DNA of 64,000 nucleotides, taken from Akkermansiaceae bacterium. GTDB lineage: Bacteria; Verrucomicrobiota; Verrucomicrobiia; Verrucomicrobiales; Akkermansiaceae. Positions 53,001 to 63,951 of this stretch are shown here, one piece after another. The position numbers were made by a program, and so were the translations under genes. Numbering within the stretch: position 1 is the stretch's first letter; each line of letters begins with the position of its first letter. The notes under the pieces are model-generated. The model saw nothing but the letters and a program-made list of their open reading frames with translations, searched no databases and was not told the DNA's origin. The DNA lies in the NCBI GenBank assembly GCA_024233135.1, contig JACKPZ010000002.1:186001-250000 (forward strand), read 5' to 3'.

Positions 53001-56000
53001 ATCACCGGCGGGGTGCTGCGTGTGCAAGGCCAGAAGGCGCTGAGCGACGGCGGTCCGTTCACGCTCAACGGCACGTCCGGCACGCTCGAACTGTTGGTCG
53101 ATGCGAACACGGATTTCGGGCATCCACTCACAGCGAATGGCAACGGCACTTCCATCCATGTGGACCGTGCGATCGGTGGCACGGGAACAAATGGACGGCA
53201 CCGACTCGGAGACGTGAGCACGACATCCGGCAATCTGACGGTGACCGGCGCCAACGGATACGGCCTCTCGCTCGGGGCCTTCACGACAACTTCGAACAAT
53301 ACCTTGGGCAACGACGCGCCGGCTCCGCTGCAACTCGACTCGCTGACAGGCGAGCACGGCAACTCCACCCGCACGATGACCGTGAGCGGAAGCGGCGACA
53401 TCGAGGTGCTCGGCGCGATCGGCACCGGGACCGGCACCGGTTCCTACCGGTTGACGAAAACCGGCGAAGGCACGTTCCGCTTCGGCACCAGCGTCACCGG
53501 CTTCGGAAACATCGTGACCGTGCGCGACGGCACGCTCGACCTGAACGGCTTGACCTATCTGGCAGAAAGCCTGGTTCTGGGCGGCGGCGCTTCGGTTTCC
53601 GGGGCTCACATCGACACCAGCGGCGGCACCCTGCAACTGGCATCCGGCCTGAGTTTCAACTCCGCAAGCCCGCCACCGGAAGGCGCGCGGATCACCGGCA
53701 GCGTGGACCTCGGAACCAACCCGCAGACCTTCGCGGTGAACAACAGCACCGGTGCGGCGCTGGACCTCACCATCGACGGCCCGATCACCGGGACCGCCGG
53801 AGCCGCGATTTCCAAAACCGGAACCGGAACCTTCCGGATGACAGGTGCCGGCAACACGTATCCCGGCCTCACCTCGATCACGTCCGGCGCGTTGGAACTC
53901 GGAAAATCCTCCGGCGACGCCATCACCTCCGGCGGATTGTCGGCGGAAAACGTCAACGTATCACTGCTCGCGACCACCCAGATCGCGGACACCGCGCCGG
54001 TGACCTTGAGCGGCGCGAACGACACGGTTCTGGATCTCAATGATTTCACCGAAACCATCGGTGCGCTGACCCTCACCCAGACCGACAGCTTCGACTACAC
54101 CGCGGTCCGCACGGGAGCCGCCGGCACCCTCGTCCTCAACGGCGGCATGGTGTTGAACAACAACACGAACTCGTCGTTCTCCGACGGCCGCGAGGTGGTG
54201 ATCACCGGCAGTGGAACCGACGTCACGCCTGCCAACGACGGCACGCTCGATCTCGGCGGCGCGGTGCGGACGATCGAGGTTTCAACCACCACCACCGGCA
54301 CCAACGAGACCAAGGCGAACGCGACGATCGAAACCCAGATCGTCAATGGCGGCATCCTCAAGACCGGCGCGCGCACCCTGATCCTGAGCCACCCGAACAA
54401 CACCTTCGCCGGCGACCTCGTCATCGCCGAGGGCTCGGTCAAACCCGCGACACCGGCATCGCTCGGAACCGGCACGGTGAGCTTCGCCAACACCGGAGCC
54501 GCCAGCGCCGGAATCGACCTCGGAGCATTCACCGGAACCTATTCCGATCCCTTCACAATCGCCGGAAGCGGCTCCGGCAGCACCACCATCACCTACTCCG
54601 CCGCGGCACCGTCGACGCTGGAACTCAGCGGCGGATTCACGCTCGAACGCGATATCACCTTCGATGTCGTGAACGGCAGCGTGAATCCCGCGGATTGCGC
54701 GGTGTTGAACGTGACGGGGACCATCGACGACGGCGCCTTCACCGCCGGCGTGACCAAGACCGGCGACGGTCTCCTCGATCTGGCGGCGGGCAACACCTAC
54801 AGCGGTGCGACCACGATCATGGGAGGAACGCTGCGCATTCCCGCGGAGAGCGCCTTGGGTGACGGGACCTCCGCACTGACGATCGACGGCGGCTGTCTCC
54901 ACGCCACGGGTTCGATGGTTCTCACGCACGATGTCGTCTTCGGTCCGGACGGAGGAAACCTGCGGGTCGATGGACCGGCGGTCGTCGAAATCCCCGGCGA
55001 CCTCGCGTGGGATGCGGGTGAAAGCTCGTTCTATGGTTCGGGCACCACCATTCTATCAGGAACGACCAGCGGCGGCGGCGGCGATCTCGAACTCGGCAAG
55101 CCGACCGCGTTCGCACCGGGGACCTTCGGCGACACCTCCGCCTTCGGACACGTGCTATCGCTGCGCGGCACGAGCGCCCTGCCGCCCGGAAACCTGAACC
55201 TCACCAACAACGCCGTGCTCGAACTCGGCAACGGAGACTTCACCCGCGCGCTCGGCACCGGCGCCGGAGAGGTGCAACTCGACACCGCCGTCGGCGCGGG
55301 ATGGGCGGCCCATGGCGCGGACCGCGTGGTGAACCTCGGCGGAGCTTCCGCCACCGTGGTCATGGGGCAATCATCCCCACCGTTCCTGTTCAAGATCGTC
55401 AGTGGCAACGACTACGGCAGACTCATCCTCGGCAGCGCGACGGCCACCCATCAGATCGACTTCCAGAACCCGATCGAACTCGACAACGGCGCGAGTTTCG
55501 TTTCCCGCACGATCGAGACGCGGAACGGTTCGGCAGCCACCGATGCGCTGCTTTCCGGAGGCATCACCCAAAGCGCGGATCCGAACACGACCTACACCTC
55601 GCTTTCCTTCACGGGCGACGGCACCGCGGAGGTGTCCGGAACCATGAGCGGCGAAATCGATGTCAACGTGACCGGCACCAACACGCTCCGCCTCACGGGA
55701 ACCAACAGTCACTATGGCGACTACTATCTCTCCGACGGCACCTTGGTGATCGGCGGCGACGCGAGTCTCGGCACCCCGGAGAACATCTACGTCGAAACCA
55801 CGGGAACCATGGATGTTTCCACCCTCACCTCTCCCGTCGGGCTCCCGCCCGGCGGTTACTTCCAGATGGACGGAACGCTCTTCGGAGACGTGGCGACGGA
55901 ATCCTACTTCGAGGGCCACGGTTCGGTCAGCGGCGACCTTCACGCGCTCCCCGGTTGCTATTTCTTCCCGAATACCGGCGGAACCCTATCGGTGGGTGGC

Positions 56001-56939
56001 GATTTCACGCTCGATGCCACCGCCTTCGTCGAGTTTTTCGCGAACGGACTCGTTCCGGACACGAATTTCAACCGGATGTCGGTCACCGGCGCGGTGAATC
56101 TATCAGGCGACCTGAGCATCTCCGCTTCCAACCTCGTTGAAGGCGACTCGATCGTTTGCATTCTGAACGACGGCACCGACGCGATCAACGGCACCTTCAC
56201 CGGACTCCCGGAGGGGGCCGGCATTCCGATCGGCGACGGACTTGCGCTGCAGGTGACTTATCAAGCGAACGGCGACGGTGGTTCCGTCGGCAACGACTTC
56301 GGCGTCACGGTGGTTGTGGACACCTTCAGCACCGACTTTTCCATCGCCGGAGACGGTCCGGTGGTCGTCGCACCTTCGGATGAAATCGTCATCAACTACA
56401 CCATCGACAACCCCGGCCCGGGAGACATCACGGACGGCACCTTGGAAGTCACCCTGCCGCTCAACGCCACCTTCATGAGTTCCACACCCGCCGGCACGGT
56501 GGGGGCGGGAGTCCTGTCCATCACCCTGCCCACGCTCACGGCTCCGGATTCCACCAACGTCGAACTTCGCCTGACCGCACCGGGGGCACCCGACCTGGTG
56601 AGTGTCGAAGCAACAGTGTCGAGTTCGACACTCGATCCGAACACCGGCAACAACACCTACACGAACGTGATCGCGGTGCTGCCCGGCGGAGCACCATTGT
56701 TCAGCAGCGTCGGCACGGACGGCGGAGGCAACCTCGACCTGTCGTTTGAAACCGTGGACGGAGTGCTCTACGTGATCCAAAGTTCACTGGACCTGATCCA
56801 CTGGCAGCTTGAGAGCCAGCACTTCGGCACCGGTTCCCCCGTCATGCTGTCGTTTCCCTTTGCGGAAGACCGGGAGTTCTTCCGCCTCGGAGTCTCTCCC
56901 CAAGATGGCAATACGGGTGGACCTCCGATCGGCGAGTGA
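50052..56939 (+). CDS. Giant secreted beta-strand-repeat protein with DUF11-like domain
   Basis: The start at 50052 gives MKAIHVFPSIVWITLAATSTGA, a signal peptide; the ORF extends 38 codons upstream over a non-signal stretch. The 2295 residues are almost wholly autotransporter-associated beta-strand repeats (GSVNGKLTTGSILGGG, LLKSGAGDLTVIGG, LRLTGTNSHYG). From about residue 2093 to 2213 a DUF11-like beta domain follows (VVAPSDEIVINYTIDNPGPG). The C terminus (SSLDLIHWQLES, EFFRLGVS) resembles the tails of three other secreted proteins here. No catalytic region or sorting signal of the PEP-CTERM type is seen. Long and Gly/Thr-rich, it should fold as a parallel beta-helix, probably at the cell surface. 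Confidence 0.9.
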   Translation: MKAIHVFPSIVWITLAATSTGAVTWDNTSADGAWSTAANWDGDVEPTSADDVVFPVGLAGAVTASGTENALSLSFAGDYTLSGGTVALASGNSITVDDGVTATIQSTLNITDGLAKLGNGTLVLGANNTNTTGNTIHAGTLRIESTNAMGGTTSVTTVNDGTFLVFADGISSSRNITLMHGGTVAGNGTATNGGITTIDAAATSVSFATDASSDLLIQGNGSNDLTGGSASTVAAITGPGSVRLGFASNFTGSWNIPEGVLEIGNATALGNQTTSSVTLSGGTLSARLNTATNFGTGSPAAQLLMTADSGLRSDRTSVSAGVTHTLGTLSMGGQTLTVEPGPNVNSGTAGITLGDVTITGDPAFAVNDSGSVNGKLTTGSILGGGVSRALLKSGAGDLTVIGGTTDLVSGSSFVATGGGTIEMQFPDLGAAGTIAVSDAQNPFGAASVSITDGGLNLVANGSGTNAAQTYQVGNDFTFGGTFTLDANRKSGNNANKTFELPGATLMAGTEVTMVGDNTHGVVLTGPLALTGDATLKGVDITSRDGLLTLDGGITGGPGDALTVGGGTSPLNLTVNASSTYGGGTTVTGSNVTLNAVDALGTGPLTMTGGSMIVNTADALNGTVILNGGSLRVNGTDLLATNPLVLGGGAVEFRNNTGATVQTGGVTVSGASSLLVGNNGSGSLQTMVFPTLDVSGDTTLTVTTANSYIPEIQSLDLAGDLTLNQTGTMRIGAITEDISSRSLIKTGTGTLELNGTGLHSGGTEVLAGILQVNDGSALGTGTLTLGDTSGTATATARFAAGLTVPNDIVARNGGTGALTLDAVSGNVIWSGDVDLQRTMTVDNGNAALASTLSGTISGAGGLTKVSAGEVVLSNAANSFGSGDPADVTISDGVVTVPSDGALGNAANGVTLGGTDGVLKIDGTFSSARTITGTGTSTGVAVTSGNEFTLTSPLAGSGAIVKSDAGTMTIDPAVDSSGRGPATTGITGGVLRVQGQKALSDGGPFTLNGTSGTLELLVDANTDFGHPLTANGNGTSIHVDRAIGGTGTNGRHRLGDVSTTSGNLTVTGANGYGLSLGAFTTTSNNTLGNDAPAPLQLDSLTGEHGNSTRTMTVSGSGDIEVLGAIGTGTGTGSYRLTKTGEGTFRFGTSVTGFGNIVTVRDGTLDLNGLTYLAESLVLGGGASVSGAHIDTSGGTLQLASGLSFNSASPPPEGARITGSVDLGTNPQTFAVNNSTGAALDLTIDGPITGTAGAAISKTGTGTFRMTGAGNTYPGLTSITSGALELGKSSGDAITSGGLSAENVNVSLLATTQIADTAPVTLSGANDTVLDLNDFTETIGALTLTQTDSFDYTAVRTGAAGTLVLNGGMVLNNNTNSSFSDGREVVITGSGTDVTPANDGTLDLGGAVRTIEVSTTTTGTNETKANATIETQIVNGGILKTGARTLILSHPNNTFAGDLVIAEGSVKPATPASLGTGTVSFANTGAASAGIDLGAFTGTYSDPFTIAGSGSGSTTITYSAAAPSTLELSGGFTLERDITFDVVNGSVNPADCAVLNVTGTIDDGAFTAGVTKTGDGLLDLAAGNTYSGATTIMGGTLRIPAESALGDGTSALTIDGGCLHATGSMVLTHDVVFGPDGGNLRVDGPAVVEIPGDLAWDAGESSFYGSGTTILSGTTSGGGGDLELGKPTAFAPGTFGDTSAFGHVLSLRGTSALPPGNLNLTNNAVLELGNGDFTRALGTGAGEVQLDTAVGAGWAAHGADRVVNLGGASATVVMGQSSPPFLFKIVSGNDYGRLILGSATATHQIDFQNPIELDNGASFVSRTIETRNGSAATDALLSGGITQSADPNTTYTSLSFTGDGTAEVSGTMSGEIDVNVTGTNTLRLTGTNSHYGDYYLSDGTLVIGGDASLGTPENIYVETTGTMDVSTLTSPVGLPPGGYFQMDGTLFGDVATESYFEGHGSVSGDLHALPGCYFFPNTGGTLSVGGDFTLDATAFVEFFANGLVPDTNFNRMSVTGAVNLSGDLSISASNLVEGDSIVCILNDGTDAINGTFTGLPEGAGIPIGDGLALQVTYQANGDGGSVGNDFGVTVVVDTFSTDFSIAGDGPVVVAPSDEIVINYTIDNPGPGDITDGTLEVTLPLNATFMSSTPAGTVGAGVLSITLPTLTAPDSTNVELRLTAPGAPDLVSVEATVSSSTLDPNTGNNTYTNVIAVLPGGAPLFSSVGTDGGGNLDLSFETVDGVLYVIQSSLDLIHWQLESQHFGTGSPVMLSFPFAEDREFFRLGVSPQDGNTGGPPIGE

Positions 56940-56975
56940 TTCCGCCCCGCTCCCGACCGCCGCGATTCGTTGCAT

Positions 56976-57010
56976 GAAAAATCCCGCCCGGACACCGCGT
57001 CCGGACGGGA
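56976..57010 (-). terminator. Rho-independent terminator of clpC
   Basis: A 12-bp stem with one mismatch (tcccgcccggac at 56982-56993 with gtccggacggga at 56999-57010) lies 25 nt beyond the clpC stop at 57035. Leftward it is followed by a T-run (plus-strand aaaaa at 56977-56981), as expected for minus-strand transcription. Confidence 0.78.
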
Positions 57011-57034
57011 TATCGGGAATCGCTTCCGCGGATC

Positions 57035-59565
<2,531 letters not shown>

Positions 59566-59569
<4 letters not shown>

Positions 59570-60693
59570 GAGTCGCCGGGGTTGTTGGGCTCGGCGGAGG
59601 ACTTTCTTCCATCCGCCTTCAAACGATTATCAGGGGAATCGAGGGATTGCAAACGAGAGCGCACGATTTCCGCGCGGATCGCGTCCCGCTCCTCGGGGCC
59701 GAGTTTCCGGCCGGAATGGAGCTGGAGGTGCGCCGGTTGGATGTCGAGAAGCAGGGTGTCGCAGGCGATCACGGATTCCGGCGGGAAAAACCCGAGGGAT
59801 CCGCCGAGCCGCAGCAGGGAGAGCAGGTTGAGCGCCTCCTTGGACTCGATGATGTGGGCGTGGCGCAGGATGCCATAGGCGCGGCCCACCTTGTCGGCGA
59901 CCATGTCCGGATCGTCCTCCAACAGCTTCTCGCGGGCGTTCCGCTCGTGGGTGGCGACCTGGGCGATCACGCGTTCGAGCCGGCGGATGATGGTTTCCTC
60001 CGTCTCGCCGAGCGTCGATTGGTTGGAAATCTGGTAGAGGTTTCCAAGCGATTCGGTGCCCTCGCCGTAGAGTCCGCGCACGGCGAGGCCGATCTTGCTG
60101 ACGGCTTGCAGCACCTGGCCGATCTGGTCGCTGAGGACCAGGCCGGGGAGATGGAGCATGGCGGACGCGCGCAGGCCGGTGCCGAGATTCGTCGGGCAGG
60201 TGGTAAGATAGCCGAGGTTCGAGTCAAAGGCGAACTCGAGCGATTCCTCGAGTTCCGAATCGAGCTCGCTGAGCGCGGTGTAGGCGTCGGAGAGCTGCAG
60301 GCCGGGGCGGATCGCCTGCATCCGCAGGTGGTCCTCCTCGTTGAGCATCATCGAGAACGACTGGCGGCGTTCGATCACCGTGGCGGATCCGTCGCCGCGG
60401 GCCGCGAGTTCACGGGAAATCAGATGGCGCTCGACGAGCACCTGTTTCTGCACGGACGAAAGGTCGCCAAGCTCCTGCGAAAAGGCGTCCTTCATCGGCG
60501 CGAGGGACTCGACGGCCGGACGCATGAGATCGAGCGCGGCGGCGCGTTGCTCGCGTTTCGCCCAGCCGGGGAACGAATGCTTGCGGAGGTTGCGCGCGAG
60601 GCGGATGCGGGAAGTGAGCACGGCGTCGTGCTCCCCCGCCCCGCCGGTCATCCAGTCGGCCGGGTGTTTGATGAGGGTGGAAAAGCGCATCAT
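59566..60693 (-). CDS. mcsB: Protein arginine kinase McsB
   Basis: The 375-residue guanidino kinase phosphorylates arginines on proteins and marks them for ClpC-ClpP. Family marks include SRIRLARNLRKHSFPGW, MMLNEEDHLRMQAIRPG, CPTNLGTGLRASAMLHLPG, GLYGEGTESLGNLYQISNQ and the allosteric phosphoarginine-binding RDxxRA as RDAIRA. All five blocks are intact, so an active kinase is expected. It lies 16 nt after mcsA and overlaps clpC by 4 nt. The ctsR repressor, its usual neighbour in Bacillus, is absent. A C-terminal extension of about 30 residues (SLDSPDNRLKADG) is not in the Bacillus protein. Inferred to act in protein quality control. Confidence 0.95.
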
Positions 60694-60709
60694 GGCAGGA
60701 CGTCGGGTT

Positions 60710-61222
60710 TCACGTTTGCTGGGATGCCTGGAGGTTGCGGATCTCGTCGCGGATGCCCGCGGCTTCCTCGTAGCTTTCGGAAAGGATCGCCTGGTCGAGC
60801 CGGGCGCGAAGTTCCTCGAGGCGCTGGTCGAGCACCTGTTTCGCCATCAGGCCGGCCGGAACTTTGCCAGAATGCACGGTGCCCTTGTGCATGCCGCGTA
60901 CCATCTGGCCGACTTCTTCGCGGAACGTGGTGTAGCACTCGCTGCAGCCGAAACGCCGGACGCGCCGGAGGTCTTCGAGGGTGAATCCGCAGTTCGGGCA
61001 GGCGCGACCGCCTCCGGAGCCACCCTTTGGCACCACGGGCAGCGGGGCTGCCGCGGTGGGTGCGGTGCCGCCGAGCAGCACATCCGCCAGCGAGAATCCC
61101 GTCGGATCCGTGACCCCGCGCTCCTTGGCGCAGTCCTCGCAGAGGCAGACCTTCTTCATCTTCCCCTCGATGAGCTGGGTGAGGAAGACGGTGGCTTTGG
61201 AGTCACAGAAATCGCATTTCAT
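60710..61222 (-). CDS. mcsA: McsA-like zinc-finger/UVR protein, activator of McsB
   Basis: The 170-residue protein has two zinc-binding regions: CDFC (3-6) with CLCEDC (26-31), and CPNC with CSEC in the middle. A C-terminal UvrB/C motif (about 130-160, LEELRARLDQAILSESYEEAAGIRDEI) follows. The arrangement is that of McsA, which in Bacillus activates McsB and also affects ClpC. It starts the mcsA-mcsB-clpC set (16 nt to mcsB), 79 nt downstream of ilvE on the same strand. A Gly/Pro/Ala-rich stretch (about 48-72) between the two zinc regions is longer than in Bacillus. Confidence 0.9.
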   Translation of the reverse strand: MKCDFCDSKATVFLTQLIEGKMKKVCLCEDCAKERGVTDPTGFSLADVLLGGTAPTAAAPLPVVPKGGSGGGRACPNCGFTLEDLRRVRRFGCSECYTTFREEVGQMVRGMHKGTVHSGKVPAGLMAKQVLDQRLEELRARLDQAILSESYEEAAGIRDEIRNLQASQQT

Positions 61223-61301
61223 TCTTCGTCGGACACCATTGCGGTTCCCGGTGGAAAACGCGAACGGATTTTGAGTTCGGCGGTCGGGCTGGGTTCGGGT
61301 T

Positions 61302-62171
61302 TCAGGAAACCGGCGTGCCGGTCGAGAGGGCGAGCTTGTGGAAGGCGTCGAGGAAGCGTCCGGTGAACGGACCCGGCTTGCCGCTGCCGATGACGCGGCG
61401 GTCCAGCGCCACCACCGGGATCACCTCGGCGGCGGTGCCGGTGAGGAAACACTCGTCGGCGGTGAAGATGTCGTAGCGGGTGAGCGAGCGCTCGATGACG
61501 GGCACGCCCAGGTCGCGGGCGAGCTCGATGATCACGCCGCGGGTGATGCCGTCGAGCGCGCCGTCGCTGATGAGCGGCGTGTGCAGTTCGCCGTTCTTGA
61601 TGAGGAACAGGTTGTCGCCCGTGCATTCGGCGACGTATCCCTGCTCGTTGAGCATCACGGCTTCGAGGGCGTTGGCCTGGATGGCTTCCACCTTGGCCAT
61701 GATGTTGTTGAGGTAGTTGAGCGACTTCACCTGCGGCATCAACGCGCCCGGCGCGGGCCGGCGGGTGGCGCAGGTGATGATCGAGAGACCGTTCTGATAG
61801 TGCTCGTCCGGATAGAGTTTGATGGACGACGCGATGATGAACATCGTCGGCTTCGGGCAGAGGTAGGGGTTGAGCCCGAGCTCGCCGGCACCACGGGTGA
61901 CGACCAGCCGGATGTAGCCGTCGGTCAGTCCGTTGGCGGCGACGGTTTCACAGGTGAAGCGGCAGACCTCCTCCTGCGTCCATGGCAGGTCGAGGATGAT
62001 CGCGCGCGAGGAATCGAACAAACGCCGGACGTGTTCCTCCAACCGGAACACGCGTCCGTTGTAAAAACGGATGCCTTCGAAGACACCGTCGCCATAAAGC
62101 ACACCGTGATCGAACACCGAGATCTTCGCCTCGGACTCGTCCACCAGTTTTCCGTCGAGCCAGATTTTCAT
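61302..62171 (-). CDS. ilvE: Branched-chain amino acid aminotransferase
   Basis: The 289-residue fold-type IV PLP enzyme catalyses the last step of Leu, Ile and Val synthesis. Signatures are the start MKIWLDGKLVDESEAKISVFDHG, GVFEGIRFYNG, the PLP lysine in PQVKSLNYLNN (Lys about 149), EAVMLNEQGYVAECTGDN and GITRGVIIELARDLG, with the end TGTAAEVIPV. Length fits. A D-amino acid or 4-amino-4-deoxychorismate variant is less likely because FEGIRFY matches the IlvE form. It is followed by mcsA at 79 nt; the upstream unknown gene ends 105 nt earlier, so ilvE may be the first gene of an operon with the arginine-kinase genes. Confidence 0.93.
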   Translation of the reverse strand: MKIWLDGKLVDESEAKISVFDHGVLYGDGVFEGIRFYNGRVFRLEEHVRRLFDSSRAIILDLPWTQEEVCRFTCETVAANGLTDGYIRLVVTRGAGELGLNPYLCPKPTMFIIASSIKLYPDEHYQNGLSIITCATRRPAPGALMPQVKSLNYLNNIMAKVEAIQANALEAVMLNEQGYVAECTGDNLFLIKNGELHTPLISDGALDGITRGVIIELARDLGVPVIERSLTRYDIFTADECFLTGTAAEVIPVVALDRRVIGSGKPGPFTGRFLDAFHKLALSTGTPVS

Positions 62172-62276
62172 GTAGGTTGTCGCGCCAAGCGTAGGTGCCG
62201 CTCGGCCGCTGGCAAGCGGAAGAATGAACGCGGTTGCGGGAGGCCGGAACGGGGGGCTCTCCCATGGCTGGGAGAC

Positions 62277-62855
62277 TCAGTCGTCGCCTTCCTTCGCTTT
62301 CTTCCCCTTGTCGCCCGAGAGGACGTTCCAATCCACCGGCCCGTGGTCGAGACGGTGAAGCTCGCTGGCATAGACGGCGTCCTCGTTGCGCGGGTCGATC
62401 TCCGCGGCGAGCGCCACGAACAAGCGGGCGAAACTCGTGTTTTCCGAACCTCCCTGTTTTTCCAGAAGGTCCGCGCGGGTCAGCAACAACCGGGCGAAGG
62501 CCTGCGATCCGAGCACGCCATCGACCTTCTCGGGCAGCAGGCCCTTGCCGAGTTGGAAATTCACCACCACCGCGCGCTTGTTGCGCGGCGAGAGCTGGAA
62601 CGCGAGCGCGAGCATGTGCCGCGCGGACTCAAGCGCCTCCTTCGATGCCTTCTGATCGACCACCAGGTTCGCCGCCTGCGACGCGAGGTGGGTGGCGTAT
62701 TCGTCCCGTTCGGAGTCGAGCATCCCGAGATCCCGCGAGACCCGTCCGCCCGGGTTTTCGATCGGTTTCCACTCGATCTTCGGTGCCGGTGCCGCGGAAA
62801 CCGTCAGCAGCATGGTCAGCCAAATCGTGGTCACCGCTTGCCAACTTCGCTTCAC
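62277..62855 (-). CDS. Secreted TPR-like protein of unknown function
   Basis: I choose the GTG at 62855, because the codons after it (VKRSWQAVTTIWLTMLLTVSAAPA) make a signal peptide, while the longer reading frame reaching 63626 overlaps the cyclo-ligase. The 192-residue product is helical, with ARHMLALAFQLSPRNKRAVVVNFQLGKG (in pieces) and ARLFVALAAEIDPRNEDAVYASEL, resembling tetratricopeptide repeats. No family assigned. A 7-bp hairpin (tctccca/tgggaga, 62258-62275) directly follows the stop. It is divergent from the cyclo-ligase gene with 36 nt between start codons. Confidence 0.7.
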   Translation of the reverse strand: MKRSWQAVTTIWLTMLLTVSAAPAPKIEWKPIENPGGRVSRDLGMLDSERDEYATHLASQAANLVVDQKASKEALESARHMLALAFQLSPRNKRAVVVNFQLGKGLLPEKVDGVLGSQAFARLLLTRADLLEKQGGSENTSFARLFVALAAEIDPRNEDAVYASELHRLDHGPVDWNVLSGDKGKKAKEGDD

Positions 62856-62891
62856 AAGGCGAAAGGATGGGAGCAAACCCCTCCTTGGCAA

Positions 62892-63437
62892 GTGGCAATT
62901 CCCGAACACCGACAGCTCAAAACCCTCCTCCGCGCATCGATGCGCGATCTCGCCCGCAACTCGCCGAAGGACTCCGCGCCCGTCGTCGCGGCGGTCGCGC
63001 GCTGGCTCGCCTCGCATCCGGAACCGGGAACGATCGCCAGCTTCGCCGCCCTGCCCGGCGAGGTCGATCTGCTCCCTCTTCTCTCGATGGAACCCGGGCG
63101 CCGCTGGGTGTTTCCGAAGGTCGAGGGCGAACACCTCGCGTTTCACGAAATCCGCGACCCGGCCACCGAACTGCTGCCCGGTGCCTTCGGCATCCGCGAG
63201 CCGCATCATCTCACGCCGGTGATCGATCCACGGACGATCGAGGTCTTTCTCTGTCCCGGCCTCGCCTTCGACCAACGCGGAGGCCGCCTCGGCCGCGGCC
63301 GCGGGTTCTACGACCGCGCGCTCGTCCTCGCCGGTCCGGGCACGCGGAAGCTCGGCGTTTGTTTCCCATGGCAACGGGTGGCCGACACCCACCCTGAGGC
63401 GCACGACATCCATATGGACGAGGTGATCCACGGCTGA
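62892..63437 (+). CDS. 5-formyltetrahydrofolate cyclo-ligase
   Basis: The 181-residue enzyme converts 5-formyl-THF to 5,10-methenyl-THF with ATP (E. coli YgfA/Fau type). The start is read as GTG 62892; the homology begins with LKTLLRASMRDLAR. Family marks: WVFPKVEGEHLAFHEI, GAFGIREP, IEVFLCPGLAFDQRGGRLGRGRGFYDRAL (in pieces), where GRGRGFYDR is the substrate loop. It is divergent from the secreted TPR gene and convergent with apaG, whose stop lies 10 nt away. Folate one-carbon housekeeping role is well supported. Confidence 0.9.
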   Translation: MAIPEHRQLKTLLRASMRDLARNSPKDSAPVVAAVARWLASHPEPGTIASFAALPGEVDLLPLLSMEPGRRWVFPKVEGEHLAFHEIRDPATELLPGAFGIREPHHLTPVIDPRTIEVFLCPGLAFDQRGGRLGRGRGFYDRALVLAGPGTRKLGVCFPWQRVADTHPEAHDIHMDEVIHG

Positions 63438-63447
63438 AACCCGCGCC

Positions 63448-63834
63448 TCAGGCCCAGTCCGGGATTTCCAGCCGGAACGCCGGGATCCGCGAAAAAATCC
63501 GCCCGCCCTCCGCCGTCTCGCCGAAGAACGCGCCTTCGGCGGTGGCTCCGCCCGCCACCACGTGGTAGCTATTGTACGAGAAATGCCCACCCGGCTCGAT
63601 GAGCGGCGTCTGGCCGACGACACCATCGCCCTCGACCACCGTCACTTCACCGCCGTCCTCGCGCACCACCCACTTGCGGCCGCGGATCACCACCGGCTCG
63701 TCGGACTCGTTGTGGATCGAGATGAAATACACGAATGGATGCGGTTTTTCCGCAGGCGCGTCGAGGCTCGGCATGTAGACGACATCGTCCACCTTCACCC
63801 GCAGGGCCTGAAACTCCCGGATCGCATCCGCCAT
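63448..63834 (-). CDS. apaG: ApaG-domain protein
   Basis: The start at 63834 (MADAIREFQALRVKVDDV) gives 128 residues, the usual ApaG length; earlier in-frame codons are poor in homology. It is a small beta-sandwich with PHPFVYFISIHNESDEPVVIRGRKWVVRE (in pieces), VVGQTPLIEPGGHFSYNSYHVV, and a Gly-rich end, matching the ApaG/FBXO3 domain. ApaG proteins bind nucleotides in some species and lie near ksgA/apaH; those genes are not in view here. The function is poorly defined. It converges with the cyclo-ligase. Confidence 0.9.
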   Translation of the reverse strand: MADAIREFQALRVKVDDVVYMPSLDAPAEKPHPFVYFISIHNESDEPVVIRGRKWVVREDGGEVTVVEGDGVVGQTPLIEPGGHFSYNSYHVVAGGATAEGAFFGETAEGGRIFSRIPAFRLEIPDWA

Positions 63835-63951
63835 GACGGGAATGCTCCGGAGTCCCCCGCATTCTGCCAAGCACGAAAGGCCCGGCCGGGCCGCGCACAA
63901 CAAACATGCAAGTTTCTTGCGTTTCCAATCATCCGCCTGCACCCTCCCGGC

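Noticed and set aside
62277..63626. 449-codon minus-strand frame through the cyclo-ligase gene
   Set aside because: Only its last 192 codons (from a GTG at 62855) have gene character; the rest is antisense to the cyclo-ligase.
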